Below, one piece after another: positions 1 to 5,073 of a stretch of DNA of 8,254 nucleotides (its first letter is position 1; the number at the start of each line of letters is the position of its first letter). Made by a program: the position numbers and the translations under genes. The notes under the pieces were generated by a model. That model was not told the origin of the DNA. It did not search any database and was given only the letters and a program-made list of their open reading frames with translations. Source of the DNA: a bacterium (GTDB taxonomy: Bacteria > UBA9089 > JASEGY01); the NCBI GenBank assembly GCA_030019105.1, contig JASEGY010000138.1, positions 1 to 8,254 of the forward strand. The letters run 5' to 3'.

Positions 1-13
1 CCGCAATCGTAAC

Positions 14-53
14 ATTCTCGCGGACAACGCAAATGTTGCGGGGTAATAGTATA
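14..53. repeat. 40-bp dispersed repeat, copy 1
   Basis: These 40 bases recur without a mismatch at 2125-2164 in the same orientation. The unit carries a short hairpin at 28-40, with CGCAA and TTGCG arms around a three-base ATG loop. Sequence outside the 40 bases differs between the copies, so the unit behaves as a discrete module. Here it lies beyond the 3' end of the methylglyoxal synthase gene. At the second site it sits inside a broken antitoxin gene. No coding role is apparent. Confidence 0.85.
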
Positions 54-164
54 CCTCACTCGTATAATATGTTTGTAGTGGTCGAGCTTGCTCGACATAG
101 TCTGGCACAGCAGATCAAGCTCTGCAACTACATAGCCATACCTCACTCGTATAATATGTTTGTA
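51..164. repeat. 27-bp perfect direct repeats (51-77 and 138-164) flanking a BIME
   Basis: Positions 51-77 and 138-164 are identical over 27 bases. They enclose a GTAG-bounded two-hairpin element. The 138-164 copy contains the last codons and the TGA stop (143-145) of methylglyoxal synthase, so it is probably the resident sequence and 51-77 the duplicate. The absence of mismatches suggests a recent event. The first copy ends in GTA, which is also the start of the GTAG element, so a few bases of shared sequence blur the junction. Confidence 0.8.
75..131. repeat. REP doublet (BIME), copy 1
   Basis: The left half begins with GTAG at 75 and folds as GTCGAGC-TT-GCTCGAC to 96. The right half (110-131) is the same design on the other strand: GTAG, then a GCAGAGC-type stem. 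The right stem has one mismatch here (AGATCA where the other copies have AGAGCA), and the spacer between halves is longer than in the other two copies. A GTAG head followed by a hairpin is the known hallmark of REP sequences, and two in inverted orientation form a BIME. It lies just past the mgsA stop codon, where it could also act as a transcript-end stabiliser. Confidence 0.8.
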
Positions 165-568
165 TCTGAAACACTACCAACTTTTTTTTCCCTTACAAAA
201 AGCGGGGAAGAGATGAGGTAATCCGCCGTGGCCCTGTTGCAGGCAATAGGAACGTCATATAGAACAGCCAGCCTGAGGAGGGCCTTGACATCCACATCAT
301 GTGGCTGGGGAGATAAAGGATCCCAGAAAAAGATTAAGGCATCCACCTTCTCCTCCACGATCATGGTTCCTATCTGGGAATCACCGCCCAGCGGGCCACT
401 CTTAAGCAAGTTTACTTGCAGGCCGGTCTCTCGGTTTATGGCTGTTCCGGTATTCTTCGTGGAATATAGATTGTGGGAAGACAAACTCCCCTTGTTGTAT
501 CCCGCCCACTCTAACATGTCCTTTTTCTTGGCATCATGGGCTACCAAAACAACAGTTTTCTTATCCAT
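143..568 (-). CDS. mgsA: methylglyoxal synthase
   Basis: Cytoplasmic lyase converting dihydroxyacetone phosphate to methylglyoxal and phosphate, a bypass of lower glycolysis. The 141 residues match the family closely: AHD near residues 10-12, SGPLGGD with the catalytic Asp at 63, the FFWDPL block at 80-85, PHDVDVKALLRLA at 89-101 holding the expected His and Asp, and CNRATADYLISS at 110-121. The family usually has Gln after GGD, and here it is Ser. The start ATG has AAGGAG eight bases upstream and overlaps the preceding phosphatase stop as TAATG, so the two are probably translationally coupled. The C-terminus after about residue 122 is shorter than and unlike the E. coli enzyme, and its last codons lie in a 27-bp duplicated segment, so the tail may have been remodelled by repeats. 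Confidence 0.95.
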   Translation of the reverse strand: MDKKTVVLVAHDAKKKDMLEWAGYNKGSLSSHNLYSTKNTGTAINRETGLQVNLLKSGPLGGDSQIGTMIVEEKVDALIFFWDPLSPQPHDVDVKALLRLAVLYDVPIACNRATADYLISSPLFVREKKVGSVSDTNILYE

Positions 569-1590
569 TAAATTTTCTCCTTTTCCAAAAAGTTTAATAT
601 CATTCTGTGGATAACCTCATTGGCCGAAACCAGATAAGATAATCCTTCTTCCGCCCCTCCAAAGAGGGGAAAATCCTCCAGGCTTTGTCCATAGGCGTCG
701 CTGACGATACAACCGGCTTCTTTGGCAATAAGATAGCTGGCCGCAATATCGTAAGGGCAGGGGCCCAGCACCTTTCCTCCCCCAAGGACCCTGGCCTGAG
801 TCAGGCTTTCCGGGTATTCCCGAAGAAGCCGGCCGCCCACATCAACATGGGCATCCAACTGCCCCAGCAAGAGGCGGCTGGTAGTGAAGGAGGAGCTGCT
901 TAAAAGAAAACAGCCCCCTTTAACGGCTGAGATATCCACTAATGAGCCGATAAATTTAAAGAGAGGCAAGCTGGGCCGGCCGACTACTTCAAAGCTCCAT
1001 CTCAAGCGCTCAATATCCTGGTTAGAGGAAAGAACAACAGGGATTTCTTTCTTACTATCGAATATCTTTGCGGCTCCGCCCCTCCCCTGCTCCGCCCCTC
1101 CCCTGCTTGTTTTCTCCTCAGCCTGAAATATCTTTGCGCCTTTACCCTTTTCGGCCAGGAAAAGGCGCTCACCCTTTATTTCCTTCAGGCAGCCATACCG
1201 AATATCTTTAAAAGCAGGTTTCTCCTGCCGGTAATCGGCCAGGGCAACAGAGACACAAGCCGCTTCAAAGCCAACCACGGCCGGCCGCGAACCATCAACC
1301 GGATCAACGATCAGTAGAAAACGCGGCTCCGGGCCGAATCTGACCAGACCTTTGTCTTCTGAGAAATAAGCCCAATCAGGGCCTTTCTCTTTAACGTAAT
1401 CATAAAGCACCCCTTCGGCTATCTCATCAATCCGGAAGGTAGGGTCTCCGCTGGCTGCCCGGCCGGTAATCTCTCGGGCTGAAGCCTGGCCGACATAAGG
1501 ACTAACCGCAAACCAGATTTTCTCCGTTAAATCTAAAACAACCTCCTCTTCTTCAAGTTTCGAGTTTCGGGTTTCGAGTTTCGGGTTCAT
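568..1590 (-). CDS. inositol monophosphatase family sugar phosphatase
   Basis: Member of the Mg-dependent inositol monophosphatase / fructose-1,6-bisphosphatase superfamily. The substrate cannot be told from sequence, but the coupling to mgsA hints at sugar phosphate metabolism. Counting from the ATG, visible motifs are GDPTFRID (about 48-55), SEDKG (77-81, the first metal ligand), DPVDGS (96-101, normally DPIDGT) and CPYDIAASYLIAKEAG (278-293, the distal metal Asp). At 340 residues it is longer than the usual 250-270, owing to several inserts. One is a clear repeat-derived insertion (AEEKTSRGGAEQGRGGA). Another sits around CFLLSSSSFTTSRLLL. The N-terminus (ETRNSKLE) is encoded by a 14-bp tandem repeat. 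I chose ATG at 1590 because AGGGG lies five bases upstream. A GTG at 1596 is in frame but has no room for a ribosome site. The catalytic residues survive, so it is probably functional. Confidence 0.85.
   Translation of the reverse strand: MNPKLETRNSKLEEEEVVLDLTEKIWFAVSPYVGQASAREITGRAASGDPTFRIDEIAEGVLYDYVKEKGPDWAYFSEDKGLVRFGPEPRFLLIVDPVDGSRPAVVGFEAACVSVALADYRQEKPAFKDIRYGCLKEIKGERLFLAEKGKGAKIFQAEEKTSRGGAEQGRGGAAKIFDSKKEIPVVLSSNQDIERLRWSFEVVGRPSLPLFKFIGSLVDISAVKGGCFLLSSSSFTTSRLLLGQLDAHVDVGGRLLREYPESLTQARVLGGGKVLGPCPYDIAASYLIAKEAGCIVSDAYGQSLEDFPLFGGAEEGLSYLVSANEVIHRMILNFLEKEKI
1061..1138. repeat. in-frame insertion in the phosphatase gene, with 12-bp direct repeats
   Basis: AATATCTTTGCG occurs at 1061-1072 and again at 1127-1138, exactly 66 bases (22 codons) apart, giving the residues AKIF twice. 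Between them lies a 16-bp unit repeated twice in tandem (1073-1088 and 1089-1104) plus a short tail, encoding the Gly/Arg-rich stretch SRGGAEQGRGGA. The flanking duplication and preserved frame suggest an insertion accepted in a surface loop. Confidence 0.7.
1560..1587. repeat. 14-bp tandem repeat at the 5' end of the phosphatase gene
   Basis: TCGAGTTTCGGGTT is present twice in tandem (1560-1573 and 1574-1587), with a partial third unit before it. On the coding strand it encodes the N-terminal residues PKLETRNSKLE directly after the start codon. It looks like a low-complexity repeat that has supplied or replaced the original translation start. Confidence 0.7.
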
Positions 1591-1627
1591 TCTCACCCCT
1601 TTAATACTTGGTTTATTGAGAATTACT

Positions 1628-1674
1628 CAGCCCTGGAAGGGCTGTGGGATAATAGCTTGGGGTGGAACCCCAAG
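1628..1674. repeat. two hairpins with three-base GGA loops
   Basis: 1628-1644 is a perfect 7-bp stem (CAGCCCT / AGGGCTG) closing on GGA. 1656-1674 is a perfect 8-bp stem (CTTGGGGT / ACCCCAAG), also closing on GGA. They are 11 bases apart in the non-coding region upstream of the phosphatase gene. The pair resembles a dispersed repeat module. On the plus strand the exposed GGA loops would also suit a CsrA-type protein, but no promoter or terminator supports a free RNA. Confidence 0.55.
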
Positions 1675-1688
1675 GAACAATGTTCGCC

Positions 1689-1822
1689 GGCCTTGTTCAT
1701 CGTTTGGGCAATGGGATTAATTTTGTAGTGGTCGAGCTTGCTCGACATTACGGCAGAGCAAGCTCTGCAACTACAACACCCAATTTGGTTAAGCACTTTT
1801 TGCCGAAACGATGAACAAGGCC
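1689..1822. repeat. MITE-like element with 22-bp inverted ends, containing a BIME
   Basis: 1689-1710 and 1801-1822 are inverted repeats of 22 bases with one mismatch (outer sequence GGCCTTGTTCATCG). They enclose about 90 bases in which the second BIME copy (1725-1774) sits off-centre. The element has no coding capacity and ends 11 bases past the stop of the broken antitoxin gene. No clear target duplication is seen outside the arms. It may be a MITE interrupted by a REP element, or a strong long-range hairpin. Confidence 0.65.
1725..1774. repeat. REP doublet (BIME), copy 2
   Basis: GTAG head plus a GTCGAGC-TT-GCTCGAC hairpin (1725-1746), a six-base spacer, then a GCAGAGC-AA-GCTCTGC hairpin ending in CTAC (1753-1774). 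Both stems are perfect here. Its two hairpin halves are identical to those of the copy at 2356-2405. Only the six-base spacer differs, and both copies share TTTT before and AACA after. Confidence 0.85.
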
Positions 1823-1992
1823 AGATAATTCTTCTAATGAGTTGCGAAGAACTTTTCACTGTCGAGTAATGAATATACAGGAACCTGGATAGTTTTTGTT
1901 GGTTCCATCTGTTTCTGTACAATATGGTCGATGGCCTTTACCACATCCGGCTTTAAAACTTTTTCTCCACATTGTGTACAGACTCCCTTAGC

Positions 1993-2109
1993 GCGGCGAA
2001 GCCGCAACCAACCTTAAGTGCCTTAAGTGCCTAAAGTTTTAAGTGTCTAAAGTAGGCCGGCTTTCTTCAACTTTAGGCACTTTAGTGCACTTTCTAACTT
2101 TAGACACTT
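1993..2109. repeat. hairpin plus interleaved AAGTGCC/CTAAAG repeat cluster inside the broken antitoxin gene
   Basis: 1993-2005 is a GCGGC-GAA-GCCGC hairpin. From 2014 the phrase TTAAGTGCC and variants recur. 2025-2038 is a perfect inverted match to 2069-2082 (14 bp). 2041-2053 is a perfect inverted match to 2097-2109 (13 bp). The two pairings interleave, so they cannot both form as a simple nested hairpin. The cluster accounts for most of the 171-bp insertion that disrupts the antitoxin gene, and it contributes the stop codon. Confidence 0.75.
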
Positions 2110-2124
2110 GTGGATTACTCCAGA

Positions 2125-2164
2125 ATTCTCGCGGACAACGCAAATGTTGCGGGGTAATAGTATA
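2125..2164. repeat. 40-bp dispersed repeat, copy 2
   Basis: Identical over 40 bases to 14-53. Here it forms the end of the insertion closest to the 5' half of the antitoxin gene, and the reading frame leaves the conserved domain right at its boundary (2164/2165). Confidence 0.85.
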
Positions 2165-2316
2165 GAAACATTTTCAAAAATGAACAACCGGCCTCCACAT
2201 CTAATTTCACGAGGCAGAAGTTGCTCTTTGACAGTTCCGCCACAATAGAAGCAATCACTATATTTCTTTTTCACGGCTTAACACCTCCATTCATCGATTT
2301 CTTGTATACGGGTCTC

Positions 2317-2455
2317 GCAGTCTGTCGGAGAGAAAATCTATCTGTGCGCAATTTTGTAGTGGTCGAGCTTGCTCGACGTTTTGGCAGAGCAAGCTCTGCA
2401 ACTACAACAAGATGCCGTGAACATTGGGATTCTCTATTTCACTCCGACAGACTGC
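2317..2455. repeat. 139-bp MITE-like element with 19-bp inverted ends, containing a BIME
   Basis: GCAGTCTGTCGGAG starts at 2317, and its inverted copy ends at 2455. Including the next bases, the arms match 18 of 19 (2317-2335 against 2437-2455). The interior is non-coding apart from the nested BIME at 2356-2405. It separates the ATPase gene stop (2473) from the antitoxin start (2274). Only about 40 bases of unassigned sequence remain before the antitoxin GTG. They include an ORF tail ending TGA at 2291-2293 that could be the end of a lost upstream partner. No target duplication is obvious. Confidence 0.7.
2356..2405. repeat. REP doublet (BIME), copy 3
   Basis: Same 50-bp layout as the copy at 1725-1774: GTAG with a perfect GTCGAGC stem (2356-2377), a six-base spacer, and a perfect GCAGAGC stem ending in CTAC (2384-2405). 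It lies inside the 19-bp inverted repeats of the surrounding element. Confidence 0.85.
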
Positions 2456-2472
2456 TAGAAATAATTCTCTTC

Positions 2473-3654
2473 CTAAAAAATATCTCCTTGATATAACAGT
2501 TTCAGGAAATCAGCAACAGGTAAAACGTCTATACCGTCATAATGATATGCTCTATTACCTCTATACACACCGAACATTTTATCGACCTGAATCCGGTCAT
2601 CGTTTCCTATAGAACGTATATGGTCATCCCATTTCCTCTGCCATTTATCAGCAATTTTTGCTTCGATGCAAACAATGTGAGCACAAGATGTCTGTTGACG
2701 TTTCCGGGTTTCAATAACAAAATCAACTTCCACACCGCTGCCGGTTCGGTAAAAATAAATTGACCGGTTCTTGTTTTGAGTGTGGTTGTATACCCTTAAT
2801 TCATGGTATAGCATAGTTTCGAATGCCCTTCCTTGCCAAAGCCTGTCAACAGGGTCAAAAACAAGGCCTGCCGCCGCTCTGGCAACACCGGGGTCAAACC
2901 AGTAGAATTTCGGATGGGCTTGCTCCCTGACCTTCAGGTTCGGGCGGTAGGTGGGAAGGAAATGCCCAAGAAGTGTATCCTCTAAGATTGAAAAATAGAC
3001 ATCCACACTGCTCCGTGGCACCGAGGCTTCTCGAGCAATATTCTGGCCGTTGACTATCTGGCCGTTTAACAATCCCGCAATTCCCAAAAACCGCAGGAAT
3101 GGGGGTAAATTCCTGACAATACCTTCCTCTTTTATTTCTTCTTTGATGTAAGTATTAACGTAAGCGTTAAGAATATCCCGGGCATTTTCCCGGTCAAGTT
3201 GGACCATGGGCAAAAGTCCCCATTGAAGAGAAAACTCAGGATCAAAAATATCTGTGAGCTCCTTCCAGGAGAATGTTTCGAGGTTACGAGTAAGCGCCCG
3301 GCCGCCCAAAAGATTCACTCCCCCACGGCGTAATTTTCTGGCAGATGAACCGCATAGCGCAAACCTCCATTCCTTAGCTTCCATCAGTCGATGGACTTCA
3401 TCGAGAAGAGCAGGTATCTTTTGAATCTCATCAATCACAACCCAGGAGTCAGGCGGCAGGTTTCCTGCCATCGCCTCCAAAATATTCGGTCTTTGGGAAA
3501 GCTCAAGGTATAATGATGAATCAAGGAGGTCGAAAAAAACCGCATCCGGCAAGACTTCCTTAAGCCAGGTAGTCTTTCCAATACCCCGGGGACCAAAGAG
3601 GAAGAACGAACGGTTGGGTAACTCCAATAATCTGGGAATAGGAGACTCTTTCAT
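2473..3654 (-). CDS. AAA_14 / DUF4143 ATPase
   Basis: A 393-residue ATPase of the widespread family combining an N-terminal AAA_14 domain with a C-terminal DUF4143 domain; its cellular role is not established. Walker A is GPRGIGKTTW (21-30) and Walker B is WVVIDEIQ (71-78). LCGSSARKL (100-108) and GGRA (117-120) follow as in the family. The middle (about 190-230) resembles a winged helix. The C-terminal part carries EVDFVI (309-314) and IEAK (330-333), the spacing of a PD-(D/E)xK nuclease-like core with Asp311, Glu331 and Lys333. Length and motifs are complete, so it is intact. The ATG at 3654 has no clear Shine-Dalgarno sequence. A strong promoter lies about 75 bases upstream, with a palindrome between, suggesting autonomous and possibly self-controlled expression. 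Its neighbours are antitoxin debris and repeats, consistent with a mobile or accessory gene. Confidence 0.9.
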   Translation of the reverse strand: MKESPIPRLLELPNRSFFLFGPRGIGKTTWLKEVLPDAVFFDLLDSSLYLELSQRPNILEAMAGNLPPDSWVVIDEIQKIPALLDEVHRLMEAKEWRFALCGSSARKLRRGGVNLLGGRALTRNLETFSWKELTDIFDPEFSLQWGLLPMVQLDRENARDILNAYVNTYIKEEIKEEGIVRNLPPFLRFLGIAGLLNGQIVNGQNIAREASVPRSSVDVYFSILEDTLLGHFLPTYRPNLKVREQAHPKFYWFDPGVARAAAGLVFDPVDRLWQGRAFETMLYHELRVYNHTQNKNRSIYFYRTGSGVEVDFVIETRKRQQTSCAHIVCIEAKIADKWQRKWDDHIRSIGNDDRIQVDKMFGVYRGNRAYHYDGIDVLPVADFLKLLYQGDIF

Positions 3655-3677
3655 AGTGTAAAATTACATCTATTTTG

Positions 3678-3706
3678 TAATTTTGTAATGCGGAATTACA
3701 AAATTA
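3678..3706. promoter_or_regulatory. palindromic operator candidate upstream of the ATPase
   Basis: A perfect 12-bp inverted repeat (TAATTTTGTAAT / ATTACAAAATTA) with a five-base centre. Further half-sites of the type TTTTGTAA or TTACA occur around it (3661-3668, 3673-3680, 3707 onward). It falls between the predicted start of transcription and the ATPase start codon, where a bound protein would block elongation or translation. The binder is unknown, and the ATPase's own winged-helix-like region is one candidate. Confidence 0.55.
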
Positions 3707-3729
3707 TTGTAAAAATAAAGCACTGCGCT

Positions 3730-3757
3730 ATTTTACCATAGACTCCTGAATTGTCAA
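3730..3757 (-). promoter_or_regulatory. sigma-70 type promoter for the ATPase gene
   Basis: On the minus strand TTGACA (3752-3757) is followed, after a 16-base spacer, by TAAAAT (3730-3735). The predicted transcript would start near 3723 and run about 70 bases before the ATPase ATG. This is the best promoter match I found in the window. Confidence 0.65.
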
Positions 3758-3879
3758 GAAATTTCGACCTGTATAATCAAAAATTCACCACGGAGACACG
3801 GAGGCACGGAGGGTTGAAAAACTTTATCATAGTCCTGGCTTTCAATTTCAGCACGGATAAAATCTGGTGTAATGGCCAT
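3754..3879 (-). pseudogene. truncated small ORF, possible DUF4258-type toxin remnant
   Basis: An ATG at 3879 directly follows the TAG of the secreted TPR gene. It opens a 41-codon frame starting MAITPDFIRAEIESQDYDKVF. That opening resembles the beginning of small DUF4258-type proteins, in which an IR-x-K/E-I helix and a DY segment precede a His-Ala motif. After residue 21 the frame runs into a CACGGAGG tandem repeat and promoter DNA, ending at TGA 3754-3756. The product is therefore a fragment at best. GGAGG lies upstream inside the TPR gene, though the spacing of about 15 bases is long. The family call is a tentative reading of 21 residues. Confidence 0.35.
3789..3812. repeat. 8-bp tandem repeat, three units
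   Basis: CACGGAGA, CACGGAGG and CACGGAGG lie in tandem. It sits at the point where the small ORF starting at 3879 loses plausible coding sense, just upstream of the ATPase promoter, and may mark the boundary of the ATPase-bearing segment. Confidence 0.75.
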
Positions 3880-5058
3880 CTACAGATAATTCTCCTCCAG
3901 ATATCGCTTCCTCTCTCTGGCCTTGTTAACCCACTTGCTATTGGGATATTCGTTGATCAGCCGGCCATAAGCCTCAACTGCCTTTTTGTAATCCCTGGTT
4001 TCATAGACTTGATCGTAAAGCTCCCCGATATTGAAGAGGGCCTGTTCTGCCTCTGAGGTCTTAGGGTAATTCGCTACCACTTTGTGATATTCGGCTAAGG
4101 CCTGCCGATAATCCTTTAATTTTCGATAGCTGTCAGCCACGCCCATTTGGGCATTAACCCCAAGAGGACTGCCCGGATAAAGCTCAAGTAACCGGAGGTA
4201 TTCCAGTCTGGCCTTTTCGTAATCATCTTTGGCATAATTAGAACGGCCGATCAATAATTGGGCATCATCCAGTAAACTGCTTTTGGGATAACTGTCCATA
4301 AGATTTCCGGCTGTAGTAATCGCCGCATCAAAGGCCTTGTTGTCAAATTGACACCGGGCTATGCCAAAGGTTGCCTTATCTAACAATGTACTTTTGGGAT
4401 ACTTACTGATCAACCGCTCATATTCGGTTATGGCCTGATCGTATAGTTTCCGGCGATATAAATCCTGGGCTAAATTGAATTGTTCCTGATCCTCCGGCGG
4501 TTTCAATCCTTCTTCTTCCGGTATTTTTTCTTGTGCTACCGGAGGTTTGAGAGGCAACTCTTCTTCCTTGAGAGATTCCCGCGTGAGGGGGAGAGAAGAT
4601 GGTGGCCGGGTTTCTCCCGTATCCTTTGTTACTGTTCCTTTGAATGGGGTGTCAGGCTCTTCTGTTTCTTTAACTCCGGTATCAGGTCTTTCATCGCCTG
4701 ACACCTTTCCTGATGTTTCACTTCTAACTTCTCCTCTTGTTCTTTCCACTTCCCCGCCGGGGAATACTCCTTCCGCCTTCTTATCCGCCGGGCCGAGCCG
4801 GCCTGGCGGGCCGAGCCGGCCTGGCAGCCCCTTCAATTCCTGAATCTTCTTAGACAGGGCTTCTTCAAAGGCCTCTCTGGCCTTAATATTACTCGGATAT
4901 TCCTTCAGGATTTGCCCAAATATAATCAGAGCCTGCTCATATTTTCCCTCGCGAAGGTACGTTAACCCTTCTTCCAGAGAAACCTCTTTTTGAGTATGCG
5001 CCTTTTGAACTAAGACGGTAAGAAGGGCAATCACAATGATAAACAGTAATCTCTTCAT
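3880..5058 (-). CDS. secreted TPR protein with proline-rich linker
   Basis: 392 residues from the ATG at 5058; an adjacent ATG at 5061 is also in frame. AGAGG lies six bases before the 5058 codon and only three before the other, so I prefer the former. Residues are numbered from the upstream Met. A hydrophobic signal-like segment (4-19, LFIIVIALLTVLVQ) is followed by one TPR (about 26-60) and a charged, Pro/Thr/Glu-rich linker (about 75-192). A C-terminal array of about five TPRs follows, with anchors YDQAITEYERLISKYPKS, FDAAITTAGNLMDSYPKS, YEKARLEYLRLLELYPGS, YRQALAEYHKVVANYPKT and YKKAVEAYGRLINEYPNS. The YPxS-type repeat ends resemble those of BamD and CpoB periplasmic scaffolds. It probably acts as a periplasmic protein-protein scaffold, with partners unknown. 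It follows the smaller TPR lipoprotein after a palindromic spacer. Confidence 0.85.
   Translation of the reverse strand: MKRLLFIIVIALLTVLVQKAHTQKEVSLEEGLTYLREGKYEQALIIFGQILKEYPSNIKAREAFEEALSKKIQELKGLPGRLGPPGRLGPADKKAEGVFPGGEVERTRGEVRSETSGKVSGDERPDTGVKETEEPDTPFKGTVTKDTGETRPPSSLPLTRESLKEEELPLKPPVAQEKIPEEEGLKPPEDQEQFNLAQDLYRRKLYDQAITEYERLISKYPKSTLLDKATFGIARCQFDNKAFDAAITTAGNLMDSYPKSSLLDDAQLLIGRSNYAKDDYEKARLEYLRLLELYPGSPLGVNAQMGVADSYRKLKDYRQALAEYHKVVANYPKTSEAEQALFNIGELYDQVYETRDYKKAVEAYGRLINEYPNSKWVNKARERKRYLEENYL
4790..4825. repeat. 18-bp tandem duplication within the TPR gene
   Basis: The GC-rich unit at 4790-4807 is repeated exactly at 4808-4825 (the unit ends in CCGGCCTGGC on the plus strand). 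It encodes the doubled PGRLGP peptide at the start of the linker, adding six residues without changing frame. Confidence 0.8.
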
Positions 5059-5073
5059 CATTATCCTCTTAGC

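Larger units (their letters stand above)
1834..2274 (-). pseudogene. YgiT/MqsA-type zinc-finger antitoxin, split by a repeat insertion
   Basis: The 5' part begins at GTG 2274, with GGAGGT eight bases upstream. It encodes the typical first half: CFYCGG at residues 8-13, then GGRLFIFENV at 27-36. The second half resumes at 1992 with AKGVCTQCGEKVLKPDVVKA, followed by a TIQVPVYSLL tail and a TAG at 1834-1836. Joined, they give a protein of about 90 residues with two CxxC zinc half-sites and a C-terminal segment, as expected for YgiT-type antitoxins, which usually pair with a small RNase-like toxin. The halves are separated by 171 bases (about 1993-2163) made of repeat modules. That length keeps the frame, but it introduces in-frame stops, the first being TAG at 2047-2049. 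The product as it stands is 75 residues with only one CxxC and a nonsense tail, so antitoxin function is unlikely. Confidence 0.8.

Noticed and set aside
63..155. TATAAT on the plus strand at 63-68 and 150-155, as possible promoters
   Set aside because: Neither has a -35 box at a proper distance, no plus-strand gene follows, and both are simply the two copies of the 27-bp direct repeat.
51..164. 27-bp direct repeats as phage or integron attachment sites
   Set aside because: Only a 60-base repeat element lies between them, with no integrase and no cargo.
1628..1674. Tandem GGA-loop hairpins as a CsrB/RsmY-like small RNA
   Set aside because: There are only two hairpins, with no promoter or terminator and a stem design shared with dispersed repeats. 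Kept as a repeat with a note.
1623..1922. A 99-codon minus-strand frame upstream of the phosphatase
   Set aside because: It runs through hairpins, a BIME and the 3' half of the antitoxin in the wrong frame, and its translation resembles no protein. The antitoxin frame gives clear motifs instead.
75..2405. Repeated short hairpins as a CRISPR array
   Set aside because: The three copies are widely and irregularly spaced, contain two inverted hairpins each, and have no regular spacers or cas genes.
2475..2494. Hairpin with T-run at the end of the ATPase gene as a terminator
   Set aside because: The stem is only five A/T-rich base pairs overlapping the stop codon, too weak to claim.
4547..4843. 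Plus-strand frames opposite the TPR gene linker
   Set aside because: They lie entirely antisense to a gene with clear TPR and signal features, and their composition mirrors its low-complexity linker.
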